A DNA stretch of 64,000 nucleotides from Calamus simplicifolius (taxonomy: Eukaryota; Streptophyta; Magnoliopsida; Arecales; Arecaceae). The notes beneath the pieces were generated by a model. It saw only the letters and a program-made list of their open reading frames with translations, was not told where the DNA came from and ran no database searches. Both the position numbers and the translations under genes were made by a program. The stretch's first letter is position 1. The number at the start of each line of letters is the position of its first letter. Below are positions 1 through 9,412 of the stretch, piece after piece. The stretch is from NCBI GenBank assembly GCA_900491605.1, contig UESW01001594.1, positions 103,898-167,897 on the forward strand. Direction: 5' to 3'.

Positions 1-835
1 ATCTGACGGTTGCGATCGATCCAAGCCGTAATCCCGATCGGCCACGACCGATCCCGAACCGTTGCAATCAGTCCGAGATTGGCGATGATCCGACGGTTGC
101 GATCGATAGAAGCCGTGATCCCGATCGGCCATGATCGATCTCGGACCGTGGCGATCGGTTCGATCGGCGACGATCCGACGGTTGCGATCGATCGAAGCCC
201 TGATCCCGATCGGCCACGATCGATCCCGGACCATTGCGATCGGTCTGAGATCGCTGACGATCCAACGGTTGTGATCGATCCAAGCCTTGATCCCGATCGG
301 CCATGATCGATCTCAGACCGTGGCAATCGGTCCGATCGCCGACGATCCGACGGTTGCGATCGATCCAAGCCCTGATCCCGATCGGCCACGACCGATCCTG
401 AACCGTTGCGATCGGTCCAAGATCGCTGACGATCCGATGGTTGCGATCGATCTAAGCCCTGATCTCGATCGGCTACGACCGATCTTGGACCGTGGCGATC
501 GGTTTGATCGCCGATGATCCGACGGTTGTGATCGATCCAAGCCGTTATCCCGATCGGCCACGACCGATCTCGAACCGTGGCGATCGGTCCAATCGGCAAC
601 GATCCGATGGTTGCGATCGATCCAATCCCTGATCTCGATCGTCCACGACCGATCTTGGACCGTGACGATCGGATCGATCGGTGTCGATCCAACGGTTGCC
701 ATCGATCTCAGCCCTGATCTCGATCGGCCACGACCGATCTCGGACCGCGGCGATCGATCCGATCGGCGACGATCCGACGGTTGCAATCGATCCAAGCCCT
801 GATTTTGATCGGCCACAACTGATCTCGGACCGATC
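1..835. repeat. GATC-rich tandem array, about 85-87 bp unit, about 10 copies
   Basis: The phrase GACGGTTGCGATCGATCC or a close variant recurs at about 5, 92, 177, 264, 349, 436, 521, 606, 691 and 776, so the unit is 85-87 bp. At the left the spacing alternates 87 and 85, which hints at a two-unit higher-order repeat. Each unit holds several CGATCG or GATCGGCC palindromes and two related half units, one starting near ACCGTTGCGATCGG and one near ACGGTTGCGATCGA. The unit length is not a multiple of three, so the open frames on both strands are by-products of base composition, not genes. The array is GC-rich and stops sharply at the AT-rich block that follows. Confidence 0.9.
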
Positions 836-1853
836 GCTATTTGACATAATTAATTTTTTTAAAAATATTGCGATGCAAAGGATTGCATCGTAATTTTTTA
901 ATATGATAATATTATATAAAAATTAATTTATTTAAAATAATTGCGACGCAACAAGTGCGTCACTAAATTAAAACATAATTTTTTTAATTTTTTGATTTAT
1001 TGCATCGCTAATGCATTACTATTTAACATAATTAACTTTTTTAAAAATTGCGACGCACTGAATTACATTGCAATATTTTTTCTCATAATTATATTTTATA
1101 AAAATTTATTTTATTTAAAATAATTGCGATGCAATTATTGCGTCGCTAAATTAAAAATATTTTTTCTAATTTTCTGGTTTATTGTGTCGCTATTTAATAT
1201 AATTAAATTTTTTAAAAACATTGCGACGCACTGTGTTGCATCGCAATTATTTTTTCTCATATTTATACTTTATAAAAATTAATTTTATTTAAAATAATTG
1301 CGACACAGTTATTGCGTCGCTAAATTAAAAAAAAAATTTCTAATTTTCTGGTTTATTGCGTCGCTAATGCGTCGCTATTTAACATATTTAATTTTTTAAA
1401 AAACATTGCGACGCACTGAGTTGCGTCACAATATTTTTTTCTAATATTTATATTTTAAAAAATTAATTTTATTTAAATTATTTGCGATGCAATTGGTGCA
1501 TCGCTAAATTAAAATAATTTTTCTAATTTTCTGATTTATTGCATCGCTAATGCGTCGCTATTTAACATATTTAATTCTTTTAAAAACATTGCGACGCACT
1601 GAGTTACGTCGCAATATTTTTTCCTATATTTATATTTATAAAAAATTAATTTAAAAATATTGCGATGCATTATTTGCATCGCTAAATAAAAAAATTAATT
1701 TTTTTTAATTTTCTGGTTTATTGAGTCGCTAATGCGTCGCTAATTGCGTCGCAATGTTTTGTTGTCACGGAGGCGTCGCAAAGTAGTCGCAATTTAGCGA
1801 CGCAATAATGCGTCGCTAAATTTGCGTCGCTATTTCAATATTTTCTTGTAGTA
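836..1853. repeat. CACTA subterminal repeats with TGCGTCGC boxes, about 180-bp units
   Basis: Five units of roughly 180 bp start near 869, 1049, 1221, 1408 and 1588. Each begins with ATTGCGACGCA-like sequence, runs through an AT-rich stretch, then carries TTGCGTCGCTAAATTAAAA and TTTATTGCGTCGCTAATGCGTCGCTATTTAACAT. Towards 1853 the boxes become dense. The mixture of direct and inverted GCGACGCA boxes in AT-rich spacer is the expected form of a CACTA transposase-binding region. Confidence 0.75.
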
Positions 1854-2115
1854 TGTTTGACCCCTTTCAGAGGGGGCATTGGTCTCTGTTCAAGTCAGAG
1901 GGAGGTCTAGGCGACCTTACCGGTTCACAAGATAGGCGCGGCCCGACAAAAAGGGGCTAGGTAGGTCTTTTCCTAAGGAGGAAAGATTTGCACAATTCTA
2001 TTGATGGGCAGAGAGAGGGATTGCTTATTTGCGCCGAAGTATGATAAGACGTATCAATTGCGTCAAAATGTCTGGGAAGTTAACCGGCCTTGCCGTTACT
2101 GCAGAACCGTCGGGG
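1854..2115. other. unassigned spacer between CACTA end and minisatellite
   Basis: I see no gene, no repeat unit and no terminal motif here. It may be the host or gypsy sequence into which the CACTA element inserted, but no coding similarity to gypsy proteins is visible on either strand. Confidence 0.4.
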
Positions 2116-3606
2116 CCACTTGGCTTTGTCCGAGGCTTTTGATAATAAGAGATGCCCTTCTGCTATGGCCGAGGCTTTTCATAATAAGAGATGCCCTTTT
2201 GCTTTGGTCAAGGCTTTTCATAATAACAGATGCACTTCGACTTTGGTCGAGGCTTTTCATAATAACATATGCACTTTGGCTTTGGCCGAAGCTTTTCATA
2301 ATAACATATGCACTTCGGCTCTGACCGAGGCTTCTTATAATAACATATGCACTTCGGTTCTGGCCGAGGCTTCTCATAATAAGAGATGTACTTCGGTTCT
2401 GGCCGAGGCTTTTGATAATAAGAGATTCACTTCGGCTCTGGCCGAGGCTTTTCATAATAACATATGCACTTTGGCTCTAGCCGAGGCTTCTCATAATAAC
2501 AGATGCACTTCGGCTCTGGCCGGGGCTTCTCATAATAATAGATGCACTTCAGCTGTGGCTGGGGCTTCTCATAATAACAGATGCACTTCGGCTCTGGCCG
2601 GGGCTTTTCATAATAACAGATGCACTTCGGCTCTGGCCGGGGCTTCTCATAATAACATATGCACTTCGGCTCTGGCCGGGGCTTCTCATAATAACAGATA
2701 CACTTTGGCTCTGGCCGAGGCTTCTCATAATAACAGATGTACTTCGGCTCTGGCCGGGGCTTCTCATAATAACATATGCACTTCGGCTCTAGCCGGAGCT
2801 TCTCATACTAACAGATGCACTTCGGCTCTGGCTGGGGCTTCTCATAATAACAGATGCAACTTCGGCTCTGGCCGAGGCTTTTGATAATAAGAGATGTACT
2901 TCGGCTCTGGCCAAGGCTTCTCATAATAACAGATGCACTTCGGCTCTGGCCGAGGCTTCTCATAATAAGAGATGCACTTCGGCTCTGGTCGAGGCTTTTC
3001 ATAATAACAGATGCACTTCGGCTCTGGCTGAGGCCTCTCATAATAACAGATGCACTTCAACTCTGGCCAAGGCTTTTGATAATAAGAAATGCACTTTGGC
3101 TCTGGCCGAGGCTTCTCATAATAACAGATGCACTTCGGCTCTGGCCGGGGCTTCTCATAATAACAGATGCACTTCGGCTCTGACCGAGGCTTCTCATAAT
3201 AACAAATGTACTTCGGCTCTGGCCGGAGCTTCTAATAATAACAGATGCACTTCGGCTCTGGCCGAGGCTTCTCATAATAATAGATGCACTTCGGCTCTGG
3301 CCGAGGCTTTTCATAATAACAGATGCACTTTGGCTCTGGCCGAGGCTTCTTATAATAACAGATGCACTTCGACTATGGCCGAGGCTTTTGATAATAAGAG
3401 ATGCACTTCGGCTCTGGCCGAGGCTTTTCATAATAACAGATGCACTTCGGCTCTGGCTGAGGCTTTTAATAATAAGAGATGCACTTCGGCTCTGGCCGGG
3501 GCTTCTCATAATAACAGATGCACTTCGGCTCTGGCCGAGGCTTCTCATAATAACAGATGCACTTCGGCTCTGGCTGAGGCTTTTGATAATAAGAGATGCA
3601 CAATGT
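2116..3606. repeat. 39-bp minisatellite, about 38 copies
   Basis: The consensus unit is GCACTTCGGCTCTGGCCGAG followed by GCTTCTCATAATAACAGAT, 39 bp in all. Common variants include CTTTTGATAATAAGAG and GGGGCTTCT. Because 39 is a multiple of three, several frames on both strands stay open, giving 13-residue peptide repeats such as ALAEASHNNRCTS on plus and SLGQSRSASVIMK on minus. These are best treated as artefacts, since there is no start context, no unique coding sequence and no conserved frame over the whole array. The right edge cuts directly into a gypsy reverse transcriptase, so the array lies within or against that element. The CGGCTCTGGCCGAGG core resembles the arrays in the gypsy LTRs at 7209-7490 and 62404-62832. 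Confidence 0.93.
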
Positions 3607-4072
3607 GTTGGGACGCTTCTTTGCTTTTGACCAGCATGTCGTCGACGTGCACCTCCATGTTACGGCTGATTTGCTCCTTGAAGACCTTGTTAACTAGCCT
3701 TTGGTAAGTAGCACCTGCATTTTTCAGACCGAAAGGCATGACACGGTAACAATATGTACCTCGGTCGGTTTTGAAGGCGTCTTTCTTCATCCTCGGCGCC
3801 ATTCGGATTTGGTTGTAGCCCGAATAGGCGTCCATGAAGGTCAGCATCTGATGCCCGAAGTAGCATCTACAAGCTGATCGATCCATGGGAGGGAAAACTG
3901 TCCTTCGGGCATGCTTTATTGAGGTCGGTGAAGTCGATGCAGATCCGCCACTTTGCCGTTCGACTTTTTCACCATGACAACATTGGACAACCAGCTCGGA
4001 TAGTTTACCTCCCGAATGAAGTTTCCTTGATAAGCTTGTCGACTTCTTCCTCAATAACCTTCTGCCGCTCAA
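3607..4072 (-). pseudogene. gypsy 1 reverse transcriptase fragment
   Basis: The minus strand reads FMDAYSGYNQIRM, then TDRGTYCYRVMPFGLKNAGA, then MEVHVDDMLVKSKEASQHI. These are the conserved blocks of a plant Ty3/gypsy reverse transcriptase: the aspartate-bearing DAYSGYNQI, the MPFGLKNAGATYQ block and the catalytic (Y)VDDM. The usual aromatic residue before VDD is histidine here. The upstream part, where the LPK and VDSTA-type blocks would be, is scrambled by frameshifts. Reading leaves the family immediately after SQHI and enters the minisatellite, so the thumb, RNase H and integrase are missing. It is non-functional. Confidence 0.85.
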
Positions 4073-5180
4073 GGGCGAAGCTCCTTTTTTTTTTGCTTAC
4101 GGGCCGGACATCTCGTCCACATTAAGACGGTGGATGAGGACACCTGGGCTGATCCCCGGCATATCAGAAGTGGACCAGGAGAAGACATCAGCATTCCTTC
4201 GAGAAAGTCGATCAGCTCCGTCCGAGGTTTCCTCTTCAGCAGCGACCCGATCTTTATAGTTCGGTCGGGCCGGGCTTCGTTCAGCGGTACCTCCTCCAGC
4301 TCTTCAGCTGGTTCTCCTCGTTGCTCGGCAAAATCCCCCGAGCGTCCAGCCCGTCAACCTCGGGCAGCTTGGACTGAAGGCTGGTGACGAAGCATTGCCG
4401 AGCTATAGCTTGGCTTCCTCAAACTCCCCCAATTCCCTGTTCGGTAGGGAACTTCATAACAGATGCGGGATGGAGACAGCAGCTCTAAGGGACATTAGGC
4501 CGGGTCTTCCAAAGATAGCATTGTAGGGCGATCGAAGCTTGGTCACCAGGAAATCTGTATGAACAGTGGCACACAGGGCCAAGTTCCTGCCAGACCGTCA
4601 AGGTCACGACTCCTTCGGGGTAATAACATCGCCGGTGAACCCCATTAGGGTGGAGTCCATGCTCGGAGATTCTCCATGAGCAGTTTCATTTTTGCAAACA
4701 CATCGAGGTACAGAACATTGACATAGCTCCACTATCAATAAGAATCCAGCTTACATCATAATTGTTTAGATTGAGAGATACAGTAAGTGCATCATCATGC
4801 GGGAACTGTATCTTATATAGATCATCATTGGAGAAAGAGAGCCCATCAGTCGTGCTCCCTTTGGTGCCAACCTTCTTCATCATCCCGCCGACCCGACGGA
4901 CTGCCAACCGCCTCGATCACATTGATGTGGCCAACAACGGGGATTTGGAGGAGGAGGCTGCTAAGGCTCGGGCTGACGGTTACCCCCATTTCTTGGCTCG
5001 GGGCTCCCCTGAATTGGTCCAATCTGCCCTGCTGGATGAGCCTCTCGATTTCATTCTCAGTTGCCAGCACTCTTCGATGTCGTGGCCATGGTCCCGGTGG
5101 TAGCGGCAGTACTTGGTGGGGTCTCTCCAGATCGCATCCCCTCGAGAGGAGGCGGTCGAGGGAGTTGCACTCTATCTCCA
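4073..5180 (-). pseudogene. gypsy 1 protease and gag zinc-knuckle region, broken
   Basis: The minus strand near 4730-4760 reads VSWILIDSGAMSMF, the D-S-G active-site motif of a retroviral-type aspartic protease. Near 5000-5080 it reads ENEIERLIQQGRLDQF, the segment that follows the CCHC knuckle of plant gypsy gag. The knuckle itself is split between frames. The stretch 4073-4680 should be the protease-to-RT linker and shows no intact frame. Frameshifts are frequent, so no functional polyprotein can be made. Confidence 0.7.
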
Positions 5181-6454
5181 TGAGGATCTGCGCCCTCGGG
5201 GCAGTGAGCAGGGTGAACCGGTTGAACCTCCTAGGCGGGCTCCGGGTGCGGTTCCTCGGCGGTGGTGAAGGAACCCTTTGGCGGCGAGGTAGGCTCAGCT
5301 GACGGACAGATCGTGTTTGTCCGAACCCTCAGACTTTTCTTTCTTGCTAGCTCAGCACAGGAAGTCCTCTGCGATTCCTCGACTCTTGCATACTTGTCTG
5401 CCAGGGCCATCATATCGGAGAGGTTCAGAGGGTAACTGACCTCCAACGCCAGGTAGAAGTCACTCTCCTTTAACACTCCACCCGCTAGGGCTGACATAAC
5501 CACCTCATGGTTAAGGTGATCCACTTCCAGCATGGCCGTGTTGAAATCGGCCGAGATATTCTTCAAGGATTCCCCTCTCTTTGCTTAACCTCGGAGAGGG
5601 AATCAGATCTTCGCCGGTGACGGCGGCTGCTGACAAACTGGCTGATGAAGAGGCGACTCAGCTCGTCAAATGAACCAACGGAACCTGGTTTTAAGGCATT
5701 AAACCAGGTTCGAGCGGACCCTCTAAGGGTGGAGGGAAGGCGCGGCAGAGATCACATCTGATGCCCATGGAACATCATGATCGATCGAAAGGAGGTGGTC
5801 GTCGGATTGGAGGATCCATGATAAGGCTCGATGGCGGGCAGCTTGACATAGAGGGAATCACTTCCTTCATGATCTTCTTGGAGAAGGGAATGCCCTGCTC
5901 TGCCTTATGCTGAAGCGGATGGGCTTGTCTGACGGCGTCTAACTCCTGACACCATTCCTGACGCATCTCCTGCATCTGCTTCCTGATCCCTTCATCCAGA
6001 GTGGTAGGAGGGATCGGGCGATGAGAAGACGATAGTGGTGTTGAATCCTAAGAGGATACCGGGGAGGGAGAGCGAACCCGTCTAGATCTAAGTGGGCTCT
6101 TCCCTCTAGCTCGTTGCAGCATCGGTATCACCTTCGTAGGCCGATGACCACGATCCGCTGCCCCAGGCAGATCGAAGAAGAGATTGCAGGCGGGGCGGGG
6201 GCAGCGGCCTCCTCGTGAGGCTGGGAGGCAGGAACGGCAGGGCCAGGGATTGCCTGGAATCCCTGGATTATCTGGGTCAATGCTTGAACCTGTAGGACCA
6301 GAGTGGCGAACTGGTCCAGGGTTACCGCCATTACCGGTGGGGAAGGAGTTTCAGCTGGTGGTGGTAGTGGAGGTGCTATATCACTTATTGGATCAGGCCT
6401 TTGAGACGCGGCCTGATCTTGAGCCTCAGAGGTGGCTCTCTTCCGATTGGCCAT
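5181..6454 (-). pseudogene. gypsy 1 gag, broken
   Basis: The gag frame opens at about 6454 on the minus strand with MANRKRATSEAQDQAASQRP and a proline/alanine-rich head. It continues through a charged segment (about 5975-5775) that reads QEMRQEWCQELDAVRQAHPL. Near 5566-5231 the sequence includes TAMLEVDHLNHEVVMSALAGG and YPLNLSDMMALADKYARVEE, typical of the C-terminal half of plant retrotransposon gag domains. Several frameshifts and stops separate the pieces. The start lies about 80 bases inside the primer-binding site, as expected for a gypsy gag. Confidence 0.75.
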
Positions 6455-6519
6455 TAGAGGATGCTTCTTCTGGTTTTTTAGTCTTGTCTCCTGGTTTACA
6501 AGTTTATGGGACTTGAGGC

Positions 6520-6538
6520 CCTTCCTCTAGCGCCAATT
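6520..6538 (-). other. gypsy 1 primer-binding site
   Basis: Directly inside the LTR end (minus-strand CAACA at 6539), the minus strand reads AATTGGCGCTAGAGGAAGG. A TGGCGC start shortly after the LTR is the usual form of a plant gypsy tRNA primer-binding site. I cannot assign the tRNA by eye. Confidence 0.65.
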
Positions 6539-7642
6539 TGTTGCTGCAGAAATCCGTTCTCCGACTTGGGTGTGCTTCCGGCTTCGGGTCTGAACTCCGA
6601 TCTCGACGTCCGAGGTGGAACCTGCAAGACAGTCCACACTTGCAAAGGATTTCCTTAGGGTCGTCCTCTGCGGGGGACCCTCCGATGCCCAAGTCAGTGG
6701 AGATTCACAGCAGACAGATGTGAGGAGAAGACTTTTCACAGAAGAATCTTCCTCCAAGCTCTCGATCGGAGCTCTAATGGAGTAATCGATTCCGTAAAGC
6801 CAAGTGAATGTGCAAGTAAATTTGTGAGGTGATTCATGCGTACCTGAGAGGTTGGAGTGCTGTGGTATTTATAGAGGATCACCTGATTCCCTGGGCGCAT
6901 TGTGGGGGCCGAAAGTTGTTATGATTTGAAATGGATTCGAATCGAGTTTTTTACGAGATCAGTAGGATCTATATCTTGTCAGTTAGAGGATCGACGGCTA
7001 GGAGAGCTGGCTGATGGTTTGGGATTCCACGATTGCGTAGGCTCTAGGCCACTCCTAGGTATGATTCTCTGTTTGGAACCTTATTCTGTTTCAGCGAATA
7101 GGGACTCTCCCGTGCTGGATTTCGCAGAGGTATTTTGAATGCCATGGTTGGCCTGGTTGAGGAATAGCTTAATTTTTCGAAGTGTAAAATGGATCGGTTC
7201 GAATGATCGAGGAATAAGGATGGCCTGGCTCGGACGACCGAAGCATAAGGATAGATCGGATTACCGAGGAATAAGGATGGTCTGTCTCGGACGACCGAAG
7301 CATAAGGATAGCTCGGATTACTGAGGAATAAGGATGGCTCGGCTCAGATGGCCGAAGCATAAGGATAGCTCGGGTTATCGAGGAATAAGGATAACTCGGC
7401 TCAGATGGCCGAAGCATAAGGATAGCTCGAGTTACCGAGGAATAAAGATAGCTCGGCTCAGATGACCAAAGTATAAAGGTGGTCCGAATTATCAGGGTGA
7501 TCCGACTTTATCAAAGCTGATTTGACCTTGTCGCTAGAATGTCACGCCAGTTGGCCAGCTAGCAAGCAAGGTATTTGGATTGGGTATGACCTCATTGCTG
7601 ATATGAGCGATCAATAAACAATGATCATTTTACCTCTCATCA
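6539..7642 (-). mobile_element. gypsy 1 5' LTR
   Basis: On the plus strand it starts TGTTGCTGCAGAAATCCG. It ends near 7639-7642 with TTTTACCTCTCATCA, which lines up with the TTTTACTCCTCAACA end of the LTR at 62982. The length is about 1.1 kb. The right edge is approximate because that end has mutated. It contains a 57-bp tandem array. No matching 3' LTR of this copy is visible to the left. Confidence 0.75.
7209..7490. repeat. 57-bp tandem array inside gypsy 1 LTR, about 5 copies
   Basis: Units start with CCGAGGAATAAGGATGG and recur at about 7209, 7266, 7323, 7380 and 7437, exactly 57 bp apart. Each unit has two similar halves, GAGGAATAAGGATGGCTCGG and GAAGCATAAGGATAGCTCGG, so the array arose from a shorter unit of about 28-29 bp. 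The CTCGGCT/GGCCGA core is shared with the LTR array at 62404-62832. Confidence 0.9.
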
Positions 7643-9412
7643 TTAATAAAATTTGATAGTGGGCGAATCGTTCTCCCTCACTATTCCTTTTTTTTTCTTT
7701 TTTACAAAAAAAAAAAAAGAAACATTTGACTGGTGGGGCTCGGGTAGGACATCTAGCAACGGGCTTTGTGGGCCACAAGAGGTGCACGCCATAGTTAGTA
7801 CGTGCCGCGCTAACGTGGTCCTTGCATGGATCCATTGTGCATGCCACGCGAGGACGAGTGCAAACTTGCTCCCCTAAGCCTCTTACGAAGAAGTCAGATA
7901 TGGGATCGACTTATTTTTGCATCCGTGCGTTCGACTTCTTACCACCCCTAGGAAATATCTCGGCAGTAGGATTAGTTACCACCCACCCTTAGCTAGGGAT
8001 CTCGACGACGGTGGAACTGCTTCACAAGTTCCACGTGACGCCAGGGACAAAAATCCAAGCAATCACCAGCTAACGTGAATGCCAGTCTGGGTCCCACTGG
8101 TCGTTGACTCTTCCCCCTGTCGCCTTAATCTAACGGTTCGGGTCTCATGGTACGCGCTGACTCCCCGGCCAAACAGCCCCCACTTCCACCCACGCCCTCT
8201 CGCCCAACGCAACGAGCTGGCTCACCGAACCCCACGCTCCTCCTGCCAGTCAACGTTTTGTCTCCTTCTACCCATGGCTTTAATTTCTTTTGTTTCTTTG
8301 CTTCAAAATGCTCTAGTTCCCCTCTCCAAAGTCAGCCCCATGTTGAAAAAATAAGAATAATATAATAACAAGACGCTCTATCGTTCCCTCGCTCTCATGC
8401 AATTGCCTTCATTGGTTGGATATGGTGGATGTCAGAGCTCCACGCAGATAACTACATGATTATGATTACTCACCATGATTATGATTACTCACCAAACTAC
8501 CCTTAGGGAAGGAGAAATGGTTGGCGAGGGACATCGTTTGCGTCAACCAGCCAAGATAGATTGAGCTTGGATCCGAGCAAAAGTCGAAAGGTCCGAGAAC
8601 ATTTGAACACGTGCCGTAGGCCGATGGAACACATTCTAACCGAGTGTGATTCACTTAATATTAATTAAACCTGAGATTTGAATTAATTATAATTAATTAT
8701 AATTAATTTTAACTTGATGAAATTTAGAATCAACAAGCCATTCATGAGCAACTTGGCTAATTTGCTGGCTCTACTAAGTCATAGAAGAGATGAGCACGTT
8801 GTAGTCATTTAGGAGTCGTTGATGGAAACGATTGTCCTCATGCCTGCTTCATATATCGACGCTTGTGGTTCCTCTTTGTAAGAGAGGTCGGTTAGGTGGG
8901 AGGTAATTATTTTGAGGTCTCTCTATGTAGTGTGGTGGTTGAAGATGGATAGAAAAGAGGCATACCACCCCCCCAGGACTGTATAATTTAGGATAATGTT
9001 CACAGGAATGTAACTCATGCACACTGGAAAGCAATATCGAGTCTCCGGAACTCACAGTTAACCATGCAATCCTCCACCTCCACTACTGATCCAATTGGCT
9101 GTTATCCCATTATTTCAACAGCACTAATTAGGATTCCACACAAATAGTTGATTAGAAAACTCAAATAGTTGAATACGGCAATCATGGGTCAAGTGGTTTT
9201 GGTTAACATGAGTTCTCCAATCTTAATCCCATCAAATCCGCAACTTAATAAAACAGATAGATGGGAAGATTGTCTTACTGAGCTAAGGGCAATAGATGAT
9301 GGTAAATTCTGTGGCTTGATGCTTTAAAAGCCTCAGCATTTGCATGAAAGCAATGCACGGCTGAAGCCTCCTTGTTTCTCCCTTCCTCTGCTCCGATTTC
9401 TTCTTCGCTCCT
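7643..9412 (+). promoter_or_regulatory. upstream region of the WRKY49-like gene
   Basis: No gene is seen in this 1.8 kb. There is a T-run/A-run hairpin at about 7687-7715. A 19-bp direct repeat (CATGATTATGATTACTCACC) lies at about 8457-8493, and an AATTAATTATAATT run near 8675-8710. W-box cores (TTGAC or its complement GTCAA) occur at about 8103, 8249 and 8542. WRKY genes often carry such boxes and can be regulated by WRKY proteins, but the count is not above what chance could give. A TATA-like CTTTAAAAG lies near 9322, about 90 bases before the start codon, next to a C/T-rich leader. Confidence 0.4.

Larger units (their letters stand above)
1..1853. mobile_element. CACTA (En/Spm) DNA transposon, right-hand part, partial
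   Basis: Read on the minus strand from 1853, the sequence begins TACTACAAGAAAATATTG. This matches the usual plant CACTA terminal repeat CACTACAAGAAAA except for the first base. It is followed by many short boxes of TGCGTCGC or GCGACGCA in both orientations, the typical subterminal repeat pattern of CACTA elements, where the transposase binds. The three bases after the end (1854-1856, TGT) would be one side of a 3-bp target duplication. The other end lies to the left of the window, so this cannot be confirmed. No transposase gene is visible in the part shown. Whether the GATC-rich array at 1-835 belongs inside the element is inferred only from its position. Confidence 0.7.
3607..7642 (-). mobile_element. 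Ty3/gypsy LTR retrotransposon 1, 5' part, degraded
   Basis: On the minus strand the order is 5' LTR (7642 down to 6539), primer-binding site, gag, zinc-knuckle region, protease and reverse transcriptase, which is the gypsy order. The reverse transcriptase stops after its VDD motif, where the 39-bp minisatellite takes over at 3606. RNase H, integrase, the 3' part and the 3' LTR are not visible. All coding parts are broken by frameshifts and stops. The same family supplies the LTR at 61848-62982, since the two LTRs share a long stretch at their minus-strand 3' ends (GACAGTCC, GACCCTCCGA, AAGTCAGTGGAGAT). Confidence 0.85.

Noticed and set aside
10..893. Open frames of 60-170 codons on both strands in the GATC-rich array
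   Set aside because: The repeat unit is 85-87 bp and the frames change from copy to copy. The peptides are only translations of GATC repeats.
1..1853. CRISPR-like array
   Set aside because: The repeats are contiguous or diverged, with no unique spacers of constant length, and the DNA is plant nuclear.
2090..3707. Repeat proteins of 163-264 residues with a 13-residue period on both strands
   Set aside because: The open frames follow from a 39-bp unit lacking stops. There is no unique coding sequence, start context or gene structure.
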